A stretch of DNA of 64,000 nt from Emergencia timonensis (lineage in GTDB: Bacteria > Bacillota > Clostridia > Peptostreptococcales > Anaerovoracaceae). The stretch is from the NCBI RefSeq assembly GCF_900086585.1, contig NZ_FLKM01000008.1, positions 1,747,652-1,811,651 of the forward strand, written 5' to 3'. A program made the translations under genes and the position numbers. Below, one piece after another: positions 56,991 through 64,000 of this stretch (within the stretch, counting starts at the first letter, position 1; each line of letters begins with the position of its first letter). The notes under the pieces were generated by a model that had not been told where the DNA came from, ran no database searches, and saw nothing but the letters and a program-made list of their open reading frames with translations.

Positions 56991-58994
56991 GTGAAAAAGA
57001 AGATAGGCAGTGATTACTTTAAGGAATTCATAAACATTGGAGATTTAAAACCAAATGGAAAAGGCCTTTTTACCTTTGTACGGTATGACACAGACCTGCA
57101 GGGGGATCAGTATAAGGCAAACTTGTTTCTTTTCGACATGGAAAAGAATCGTGTGTCGGATCAGCTGACTTTCGAAAACAAAGTGGGCCTTCATCAGTGG
57201 CTGGATGATGAGCATTTAATGATAACTGCGCTGAGGGAGCAGGCGGATAAAGATCTGTCAGAGAAGGGAATTCCTCTGACTGTGTTTTACCGTTTTCATA
57301 TACACACCAAGCAATATGAAGAACTTTTTCGAGTCCATAAAAACGTCTGTCAATTTGCCCGCATTGACGACAATAAATATCTTCTGCTGGCAGACGACAG
57401 TCTGTTAGAAGACGAATATCTGAGCGAAGCGGGCGGCAACTGGGACAAATATGCTGCAATTGTCAAACGAGAGTCTAAATACTTTGTCGCCGACGAAGTT
57501 CCTTTCTGGACCGACGGCTGCGGGTACGCAAACAAAAAAAGAGGGCGGCTTTTCCTCTTTGATGGCGGATCCCTCAAACAATTATCCGCAGACGATTTCA
57601 GTGTCTGCGATGTGAAAGCTTGTAAAGAGCATTACGGCTTATTTTATGGGGTGGACTCTGGCGGCGTGCAGAAAACAGAAGGAAAACTGTACAAAATCGA
57701 CTACGACACCATGGACGTAGTTCCTCTGGATGAAACAAACCATTATATCTACACTTACATCCAGCCCCTGGATCGAGATCGTATTCTAGTCTGCAGGAAT
57801 GACAGACGGTTTCACGGCGAATACCAGAACGAGTATATCGATGTCATTGACCTGAAGTCGGGCACATTTACGAGAAACAATGGAAGCGCCGATGTTCACC
57901 TTTACGATAATGTCGTCAATGATATCACCTATCTGACCGGATGGCTCAACAAAATCACGGTGACAGACGACGGACTTTTGTTCATCGCCACCAGGGGAGG
58001 CGCATCAAAGCTGTACTACTCGGCCTTTGGCAGCGACAAAATCAAAGCGGTCACAGGGCAAGGCAAAATTCTGGACTATTTTGTACAAGACAATACTATT
58101 TACATGACGGCTATGCGAGGGTTATCCGGTCCAGAAATCTATTGCAAGAAGCTGAATGAAGAAAAAGAAATACGATTGAGCAATTTTAATAACCACCTGG
58201 AGGAGTCGTATGCATATGCACAAGTGGAAAGCTGCAATTTTATTAATTCTGACGAAATTGAAATAGAAGGCTGGATCATGGCGCCAACAGATTTTGATGA
58301 GAATCAGAAATATCCAGTGATTCTGTTTATTCACGGCGGACCTGGCTCTGCTTATGGTCCTGTTCTAAACCATGACATGCAGGTTATGTGTGCAAAGGGG
58401 TACGGTGTGATCTACTGCAACCCGAGAGGCTCTGAAGGCAGAGGCGGCGCGTTTGCTGACATCAGAACAAAGTGGGGAACTGTGGACTATGACGACTTGA
58501 TGGAGTTTGTCGATGGGGCCTTAAAGCGGTATTCATGGATTGATGAGGAAAGGCTGGGTATTACAGGCGGGTCTTATGGCGGCATTATGACCAACTGGAT
58601 CATCGGCCATACACAGAAGTTTCAAGCGGCTGTTTCAGATCGCAGTGTATCCAACCTTTTAGGAGACTGCTGCATGTCCGACATCGGGTTCGCCTGTAAC
58701 AAAGATACCTACGGCGTGACGCCATGGCAAAACTCGGAATATCTGTGGGAACAATCGGCCTTAAAATATGCGCCCTCCATCAAAACGCCGGTGCTGTTTC
58801 TTCACGGCATTGAGGACTACCGCTGTACCTGCGATCATTCGCTGCAGCTTCACAGTGCAATCACTTATTTTGGCGGTGTATCCAGAGTCTTTGCCTTCAA
58901 GGGGGAAAGTCATGAACTTTGCAGAAGCGGCAGTCCTCAGAATAGGCAGCGGCGAATCGATGAAATGGTGAAGTGGTTTGAGCAGTATTTGTAG
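56991..58994 (+). CDS. S9-family prolyl oligopeptidase-like serine peptidase
   Basis: 667 residues from GTG 56991, which has AAGGAG 7 nt upstream; an ATG at 56940 has no site. An N-terminal beta-propeller (residues about 10-400) leads to the alpha/beta hydrolase domain: FIHGGPGSAYGP, then GGSYGGIMTNW with nucleophile Ser528, Asp in GIEDYRC and His in ESHELCRSG. It is an acylaminoacyl-peptidase-type S9C enzyme that trims short peptides in the cytoplasm. No signal peptide. Confidence 0.92.
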   Translation: MKKKIGSDYFKEFINIGDLKPNGKGLFTFVRYDTDLQGDQYKANLFLFDMEKNRVSDQLTFENKVGLHQWLDDEHLMITALREQADKDLSEKGIPLTVFYRFHIHTKQYEELFRVHKNVCQFARIDDNKYLLLADDSLLEDEYLSEAGGNWDKYAAIVKRESKYFVADEVPFWTDGCGYANKKRGRLFLFDGGSLKQLSADDFSVCDVKACKEHYGLFYGVDSGGVQKTEGKLYKIDYDTMDVVPLDETNHYIYTYIQPLDRDRILVCRNDRRFHGEYQNEYIDVIDLKSGTFTRNNGSADVHLYDNVVNDITYLTGWLNKITVTDDGLLFIATRGGASKLYYSAFGSDKIKAVTGQGKILDYFVQDNTIYMTAMRGLSGPEIYCKKLNEEKEIRLSNFNNHLEESYAYAQVESCNFINSDEIEIEGWIMAPTDFDENQKYPVILFIHGGPGSAYGPVLNHDMQVMCAKGYGVIYCNPRGSEGRGGAFADIRTKWGTVDYDDLMEFVDGALKRYSWIDEERLGITGGSYGGIMTNWIIGHTQKFQAAVSDRSVSNLLGDCCMSDIGFACNKDTYGVTPWQNSEYLWEQSALKYAPSIKTPVLFLHGIEDYRCTCDHSLQLHSAITYFGGVSRVFAFKGESHELCRSGSPQNRQRRIDEMVKWFEQYL

Positions 58995-59024
58995 CAGTGA
59001 ACAGAAGAGAAATGGAGGCCTAAT

Positions 59025-60305
59025 ATGTTTATGAGCTTTTTAGAAAATCTATACTATCAAACAGAGATCGGTCAAGCCTTTGACATCGTATGTATAAAGA
59101 AGATGCTGACAGACGGTTATGTGGATATGAGTGCGTTTATCTATGCCAGAATTAAGAAAGAAGATATGCTGGAAAAACTTACAGCAGATCAATCTCGCTT
59201 TGCAGTTCTCTATAAAGATGCCTACCCTAAAAAAGATAACATTATAGAATCGTGGAATCAGAACATAGAAACACTAGACCGCTACCAATCTGAACACTCT
59301 GAAGATTTAACATATCTTGAAGCCAATGCGATTGTAAACTGGGTGTATCGATCCTACCGGAATGCAGAAGAAAGAATGGAGTTTACAGAGTGGTTATTCA
59401 GCTACATCAAAGACTTGCATGAAATTCGTAATCAAATTCGTATTTCGCGTGGCGTGGCGTTTAATAAATCGAAGGTGGAAATTAATTTTATATCCTCAAT
59501 TTCAGATGTCAACCAATTAATTTCCTTCTGCAGTTCAGCTGGCCAACAATTGTTTTTTCGCGGACATGCCAATGCAAATTTTCAACTGCTGCCATCTGTA
59601 ATGCGTTCTGAACGCACAAAAAAGCACGAAAGCATCATGTATCATGAATTACTGATTAACTGTCCAGATGATTTTGAGAAATGCCATACACATCTGGAGA
59701 AGTTGGTCCAGATGCAGCATTATGGTTTGCCGACTCGACTTTTGGATATCACAAGAAATCCGTTGGTGGCGCTTTTCTTTGCCTGTGAAAGTCAGTTTGA
59801 ATCTTACGGCGAATTGGTATTGATCTCTGTTGAGAAACAACTAATCAAATATCCACAAAGCGATACCATATCTATTTTAGCAAGCTTGCCGTTATTCTCC
59901 TTTGAGAAACAAAGGTCCTTTAAAGAGTTAGCCAATGATTTTACAATCGACGATAAAGAATTCAATTATCGCATATCAAGACTGACTCATGAAGTTCGAC
60001 TTGAAAAACCAGCTTTTCGAGCTGAGATAAAAAGGGAGGATTTGTTAAATCATTTTATCGTCTATGCGCTGAAGAATAATAATCGGATTGTAAAGCAGGA
60101 CGGCGCTTTTATTTTGTGCGGCTTATCTGCAGACGGAAATTTAATGGGGAAGTTCAGATATAAAAATAAGAAAAAGACGGTAATCGTTATAATTGACAAT
60201 AAAAAGAAAATTCTAAAGGAACTTTCCAACTTTTCGATTAACGCGGCAGCCCTGTTTCCAGAAATCGAGTGTGTGGCGGAATATATTAAAGGGGAATATA
60301 GTTAA
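59025..60305 (+). CDS. FRG-domain protein
   Basis: 426 residues. The FRG domain sits in the middle (about residues 165-290): QQLFFRGHANANFQLLPSVMRSERTKKHE...LVQMQHYGLPTRLLDITRNPLVALFFAC. The N-terminal part is helical and probably a sensor or partner domain. FRG proteins occur in defence and toxin-antitoxin contexts; the name comes from the Phe-Arg-Gly core. It stands alone in the chromosome with GGAGGCC before the start. Confidence 0.85.
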   Translation: MFMSFLENLYYQTEIGQAFDIVCIKKMLTDGYVDMSAFIYARIKKEDMLEKLTADQSRFAVLYKDAYPKKDNIIESWNQNIETLDRYQSEHSEDLTYLEANAIVNWVYRSYRNAEERMEFTEWLFSYIKDLHEIRNQIRISRGVAFNKSKVEINFISSISDVNQLISFCSSAGQQLFFRGHANANFQLLPSVMRSERTKKHESIMYHELLINCPDDFEKCHTHLEKLVQMQHYGLPTRLLDITRNPLVALFFACESQFESYGELVLISVEKQLIKYPQSDTISILASLPLFSFEKQRSFKELANDFTIDDKEFNYRISRLTHEVRLEKPAFRAEIKREDLLNHFIVYALKNNNRIVKQDGAFILCGLSADGNLMGKFRYKNKKKTVIVIIDNKKKILKELSNFSINAAALFPEIECVAEYIKGEYS

Positions 60306-60410
60306 TAGTTTTTTAAACAGCAGTGCGAGAACTTATTTTCATATGTCTGCTGTGTTGAATCGTTAGTGATTTTCAGATATAATATTATGAAAATGCAAAG
60401 AGAGAAAATC

Positions 60411-61307
60411 ATGAAAAGTTTTCATTTATATGCTTTAATTACGATTTTGTGTTGGTCGGTGGGCAACACATTTACAAAAATCGCAGTCGCCTATTTCAGT
60501 CCATGTCCGCTTGCAGCTTTGCGATATGCAGTTGCCTTTGCTGCTTTTATCGTTATCGCTTTCAGCGTAAAGATGAAGCTGCCACAGAAACGAGACATCC
60601 CTTGGTTTATCATCGCCGGAGCGACGGGTTTCTTTGGCTTTACGCTGGCTTTCAACAAAGGCTGTGAGACCGTGACGGCTTCTACTGCAAGCGTTATCCT
60701 GGCTGCTGTGCCGGTTATGACGGCGCTTTTGGCCAACTACATTTATACAGAGAAGCTGAAACCTGCGCAGTGGGCGGCTATTGCGGCAGAGTTCTGCGGC
60801 GTAGCGATCATGACTTTGATGAACGGACTGGAAGCGGTCAAACCCGGCATGCTCTGGGTATTGATTGCAGCCATATCCCTCAGTACCTATAATCTGATCG
60901 TCAGACATCTTACAAGACGGTATACTTCCCTGCAGACTTCGGCCTTCAGCATCTTTGCGGGCGCCATTCTGCTGATGGTATTTCTGCCCCAGGCCATTGG
61001 AGAACTATCGAATGCGCCGTTAAGGCCGCTGCTATACATCGCTTTCATGGGTATCTTTGCAAGCGCTCTCGCTTATGCGACATGGGCAAAGGCTTTTTCT
61101 AAAGCGCCAAAGACCTCTCAAGTCAGCAATTATATGTTTTTAACCCCCTTTATAACGGGGATACTAGAGTTTTTCCTGACAGGTGCGGTGCCTGATCTGG
61201 CTACGATCATCGGCGGCATCGTCATCTTTGCAGGACTGTTTTTATTTACTTTTGGAGGAAGAGAAAGGGAACAAGAAGATGAAATTAGTAATTCAGCGAG
61301 TGAGTGA
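60411..61307 (+). CDS. EamA/DMT-family transporter
   Basis: 298 residues with ten hydrophobic helices in two EamA repeats (about residues 8-135 and 145-285). Start ATG 60411 is chosen because the mature protein begins [25 protein letters not shown]; two upstream ATGs are possible. Family members export amino acids or metabolites. It overlaps dtd by 29 bp. Confidence 0.85.
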   Translation: MKSFHLYALITILCWSVGNTFTKIAVAYFSPCPLAALRYAVAFAAFIVIAFSVKMKLPQKRDIPWFIIAGATGFFGFTLAFNKGCETVTASTASVILAAVPVMTALLANYIYTEKLKPAQWAAIAAEFCGVAIMTLMNGLEAVKPGMLWVLIAAISLSTYNLIVRHLTRRYTSLQTSAFSIFAGAILLMVFLPQAIGELSNAPLRPLLYIAFMGIFASALAYATWAKAFSKAPKTSQVSNYMFLTPFITGILEFFLTGAVPDLATIIGGIVIFAGLFLFTFGGREREQEDEISNSASE

Positions 61308-61725
61308 GGCGTCGGTTGCAATAGACGGTGAAACGAAAGGACAGATCGGCAGGGGATTTATGGTCTTAATTGGCGTGGGCCAGGAAGATACAAAGGAAAC
61401 TGCGGATAAATATATCAAAAAAATGATTGCCTTGCGTATCTTTGAGGATGAAAACGGCAAGACCAATTTATCATTAAAGGACGTGGACGGACAGCTGCTG
61501 TTGATTTCCCAGTTTACCCTCTATGCTAACTGCAAGAAAGGCAACAGGCCCAGCTTTATCGAGGCAGGGGCGCCGGATCAGGCAGAGGCGCTTTATGAGT
61601 ATATTGTAGAAGAATGCAAGAAGGCGGTTCCGATAGTGGAGACTGGTGAGTTTGGCGCAGATATGAAGGTATCGCTGACCAACGATGGTCCCTTTACCGT
61701 CATATTAGATGAGTCTATACTATAA
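61279..61725 (+). CDS. dtd: D-aminoacyl-tRNA deacylase
   Basis: 148 residues, full length for the family. The active-site motifs SQFTL (residues 77-81) and NDGPFT (135-140; Gly-cisPro) are intact. It hydrolyses D-aminoacyl-tRNA and glycyl-tRNA(Ala), guarding translation. The gene starts inside the EamA gene. Confidence 0.95.
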   Translation: MKLVIQRVSEASVAIDGETKGQIGRGFMVLIGVGQEDTKETADKYIKKMIALRIFEDENGKTNLSLKDVDGQLLLISQFTLYANCKKGNRPSFIEAGAPDQAEALYEYIVEECKKAVPIVETGEFGADMKVSLTNDGPFTVILDESIL

Positions 61726-62012
61726 CATGACGATACCTTTAAAACATCACTGACAGTCATGTTTCAACGAACGCATCCTTGCAGCGAAGCTGAAAGATTG
61801 ATGCATTTATTATAGTATATGTTTATTATCAAAACGCAACTAGTCCGAGTTCGGACTAGTTGCGTTTTACGTTATGTAGTATACACTGCAAAAAACCTGT
61901 TTGGACTACAGCAAAAAAAGATTTTGGCACTTTAGACATGTTCGATCCGGTGTTATGATTTTAACAAACATTACTAATTGGTGGTGACTGACCCGCATGG
62001 TATACTGATGAT
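61726..62012. other. Intergenic region with perfect hairpin and promoter
   Basis: 287 bp without a gene. A perfect 38-bp palindrome terminator lies at 61831-61868. Downstream, TTAGAC and TATGAT 16 bp apart (about 61932-61959) could be the promoter of the MocR-like gene. CTGTTTGGACTACAGC near 61899 could be an operator. Confidence 0.5.
61831..61868. terminator. Perfect bidirectional terminator
   Basis: Eighteen-bp perfect stem with a 2-nt centre: AAAACGCAACTAGTCCGA and its exact reverse complement. It has A and T tracts on both sides, so it works in both directions. It ends the dtd transcript. Confidence 0.85.
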
Positions 62013-63491
62013 ATGAATATTACAATAAACAGAAACAGCGAAACCCCAATCTATTTGCAGATTGCGGGAACTATCAAGAATATGATAGAAAAAAACGAAC
62101 TGGTCAAAGGCTATAAGCTGCCAGGAGAGAGGCAGCTCGCCAGTGAACTGGGCGTTCACAGGAATACCGTCGTAAAAGCCTATGGCGAACTAGTGTCAGA
62201 GGGACTTTTAACTGCATCCAGACAGGCGCCAAAAGGTTATTTTGTCCAGAGCGCAGTGAACTCCTGGAACTTTAACAACCGATTCTTCCCTCTGGAAAAG
62301 ATGATCCGCTACCATTACAATGAGAGAGAAAAGCGCTTTCAGGAGATATTTAACGACTCCGTGGACAAGGGCTACATTTCCTTTGGCGGCATTGTCATGG
62401 ACAAGAAGGTCAATCCGGCAGGTGACATGGGCTCCATCGTAAAGCATATGCTGCAGTTTGATGAGGATGGGGAAATCATGTCCTTTTATCACGACGACAG
62501 CGAGCGGCTGAAAAAGAATATCTGTCATATTCTCGCCGCGGAAAACATGTACGTCAATGCGAAGAACGTACAGATTGTAGCGGAAACCAATCAGGCCTTG
62601 TACTATCTGATGACGCTCTACCTTTCCGAAGGCGACAGTGTCATCGTAGAGGAACCCATCGTGCCTGACAACGCCTCCATCTTTCGAAACGGCGGATTGA
62701 ATATGGTTACCGTGCCCATGGAGGCGGATGGTATGGACATGGACAAACTGGAAATGCAGATAAAAAAGCATAAGCCGAAGTTCATCTATACCATGCCCAA
62801 CTTTCACAATCCCACGGGAGCGGTCATGTCCCTTTCGAAACGGGAGCGGCTGCTGGAGATTGCCCAGCGTTACGGAGTGCCCATCATTGAAGAAGATTCG
62901 CAGAGAGACTTCCGCTATACCCAGGAACGACTTCCCAGCTTGTATTCTCTCGACCAGTACAAGTCCGTAGTCTATGTGGATTCTTTCACTTTGACCTTCC
63001 CCTATGGCGTCAAAGTCGGTTACGTGGTCGGACCCTATGACCTTGTGGATATGCTGGGACGGCTGATCACGATGACGGAGACTTTTGTCAGCAATATGGG
63101 CGCCTACATGATCAGCGAATATATCGAGCGGGGATTCTTTGCAGAACATACGAAGCGGCTGGCGGCTTATTACAGCCAGAAACTGGATTTGCTCTGCAGC
63201 CAGTTGGATCAGATTGAGCAAAAAGGAATTACCTATCAAAAGCCCCAGGGAGGGATTCTTCTCTGGTGTACTTTAGATGAGAATATAAATGAAAGAAAGC
63301 TTTTTCTCGCGGCAAAGGAGAAAGGAGTTTTGATGATGCCTGGGTTTCTGTTCTATCCTTACGGGTATCAGGGACGGGGTCATATCAGACTTTGTTTTTC
63401 CAATGTCAGCGATCAAGAAATCGTCGACGGCGTCAGACTCCTCGGAGAAGCCATCGACCAAGTAAAAACAAAGGAGAATTGCGATGAGTAA
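62013..63491 (+). CDS. MocR-type GntR/aminotransferase-fold regulator lacking the PLP lysine
   Basis: 492 residues. The N-terminal winged helix (residues about 10-78) has PGERQLASELGVHRNTVVKAYGEL, and the C-terminal fold-type-I aminotransferase domain includes MPNFHNPTGAVMS (Asn266). The lysine that forms the PLP Schiff base in MocR proteins (SFSK) is replaced: YVDSFTLTFPYGVKVGYV has Leu at 327. The tyrosine of the usual EDDYD motif is Ser296. The domain has probably lost catalysis and may bind a ligand without PLP. It overlaps the next gene by 8 bp and likely regulates it. Confidence 0.82.
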   Translation: MNITINRNSETPIYLQIAGTIKNMIEKNELVKGYKLPGERQLASELGVHRNTVVKAYGELVSEGLLTASRQAPKGYFVQSAVNSWNFNNRFFPLEKMIRYHYNEREKRFQEIFNDSVDKGYISFGGIVMDKKVNPAGDMGSIVKHMLQFDEDGEIMSFYHDDSERLKKNICHILAAENMYVNAKNVQIVAETNQALYYLMTLYLSEGDSVIVEEPIVPDNASIFRNGGLNMVTVPMEADGMDMDKLEMQIKKHKPKFIYTMPNFHNPTGAVMSLSKRERLLEIAQRYGVPIIEEDSQRDFRYTQERLPSLYSLDQYKSVVYVDSFTLTFPYGVKVGYVVGPYDLVDMLGRLITMTETFVSNMGAYMISEYIERGFFAEHTKRLAAYYSQKLDLLCSQLDQIEQKGITYQKPQGGILLWCTLDENINERKLFLAAKEKGVLMMPGFLFYPYGYQGRGHIRLCFSNVSDQEIVDGVRLLGEAIDQVKTKENCDE

Positions 63492-64000
63492 ATACGTAGA
63501 GTACCGCAGAGAATTTCACAAGTACCCGGAACAGGGTTTTAGAGAAATCAGAACCAGCGCCAGGATTGCGGAAATTCTGACAGGGATGGGCTACCAGTGC
63601 CTTATGGGACCCGATGTCGTCAAAATAGAGACCATCGGCACGGAAACCGCAACGGAAGAAGAAATGAAAGCGGCCATGGAGAGAGCCGTCAGCCAGGGCG
63701 CAAAACCGGAATTCGTGGAGCGAACAAAGGGCTATCCGGGTGTCATTGCCGAATTTGATACGGGTAAAGACGGCCCGGTGACGGCCTTCCGCTTTGATAT
63801 CGACTGCCTGCCTTATGATGAGCCGAGGAAAGAGGGTTACAGACCTTTTGAAGAAGGTTATATCTCCTGTAACGCCGGATCTGTCCATGCCTGCGGCCAC
63901 GATTCCCACACGGCCATGGGTCTTGGAATTGCAGACCAGCTGATGGCAAGAAAAGCACAGTTCGAGGGAAAGATCAGGCTGATTTTCCAGCCGGCAGAAG
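63484..64000 (+). CDS. M20-family amidohydrolase, truncated by window end
   Basis: The first 172 residues are visible. They show RREFHKYPEQGFREIRTSARIAEIL at the start, FRFDIDCLPYDEP and ACGHDSHTAMGLG (metal-binding His/Asp), then FQPAEE. This is the aminobenzoyl-glutamate/aminoacylase type of M20 zinc peptidase, which removes acyl or p-aminobenzoyl groups. AAAGGAGAATTGCG precedes ATG 63484. It is co-transcribed with the MocR-like regulator. Confidence 0.85.
   Translation, partial: MSKYVEYRREFHKYPEQGFREIRTSARIAEILTGMGYQCLMGPDVVKIETIGTETATEEEMKAAMERAVSQGAKPEFVERTKGYPGVIAEFDTGKDGPVTAFRFDIDCLPYDEPRKEGYRPFEEGYISCNAGSVHACGHDSHTAMGLGIADQLMARKAQFEGKIRLIFQPAE

Noticed and set aside
62208..63239. 343-codon open frame antisense to the MocR-like gene
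   Set aside because: The sense strand has full regulator and aminotransferase motifs. The antisense product has only codon-mirror composition and no ribosome binding site.
1..64000. CRISPR array
   Set aside because: No series of regularly spaced direct repeats was seen; the repeats present are pairs or triplets linked to operators and terminators.

Overview
The window looks like a Clostridia-type (Bacillota) chromosome carrying a nearly complete siphovirus prophage. The evidence for the host is a cotJABC spore-coat cluster, a PdaA-type muramic delta-lactam deacetylase, AGGAGG-type ribosome binding sites and low-to-middle GC. An Anaerovoracaceae / Family XIII-like spore-former is my guess, at low confidence.

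Layout. (1) 1-2943: the right end of a separate mobile element carrying two tandem large serine recombinases (the first cut by the window edge) and a 52-codon ORF. It abuts and truncates the prophage tyrosine integrase just after its H-x-L-R-H box. (2) 2944 to about 49270: the prophage. A leftward lysogeny arm (integrase fragment, membrane protein, ImmA-like protein, CI-like repressor) faces a rightward early operon through two divergent promoters, each with the same operator in its spacer. The early operon holds a Cro-like protein, an excisionase-like protein, many small genes, then a replication/recombination module: Gp157-like protein, Sak4-like ATPase, DUF669/SSB-like protein, ERCC4 nuclease, CHC2 primase domain, DUF927 helicase and an origin-like repeat region. 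A block of small accessory genes and a late-regulator-like gene follow. (3) 16389-17103 and 18344-23818: AT-rich accessory ('moron') genes: an unknown protein with its own promoter, a secreted NlpC/P60-like enzyme, a membrane/soluble pair, a Dam methylase flanked by inverted repeats, a DUF6680-like protein, and a two-gene module of a DUF6932-like nucleotidyltransferase and a partner. Three copies of a terminator-like element punctuate this block. (4) 23852-42540: packaging, head and tail genes in canonical order. The distal tail genes are clearly AT-richer, which suggests a mosaic origin. (5) 42541-43716: a structured intergenic RNA candidate, holin and endolysin. (6) 43790-49165: a right arm of regulators and very small genes: an XRE/ImmA pair, tiny ORFs, a minus-strand operon of hydrophobic micro-proteins with an XRE regulator, two paralogous small XRE proteins sharing operator-like boxes, and a zinc-ribbon/deoxyribosyltransferase-fold protein that could be a defence effector.

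(7) 49488-64000: host chromosome. It holds a DUF4342 protein with an OmpR-type two-component system, the PdaA-like deacetylase, an SGNH hydrolase, a DUF1836 regulator, cotJA-cotJB-cotJC, an MFS transporter, an S9 peptidase, an FRG-domain protein, an EamA transporter, dtd, a MocR-type regulator whose aminotransferase domain lacks the PLP-binding lysine, and a truncated M20 amidohydrolase.

How it fits together: the prophage appears to retain repression, replication, packaging, tail and lysis functions, but its integrase is broken, so it probably cannot excise by itself unless another recombinase helps. The accessory genes are candidates for host-benefit or anti-phage functions. All family assignments were made by eye from motifs and gene order; no database search was run.
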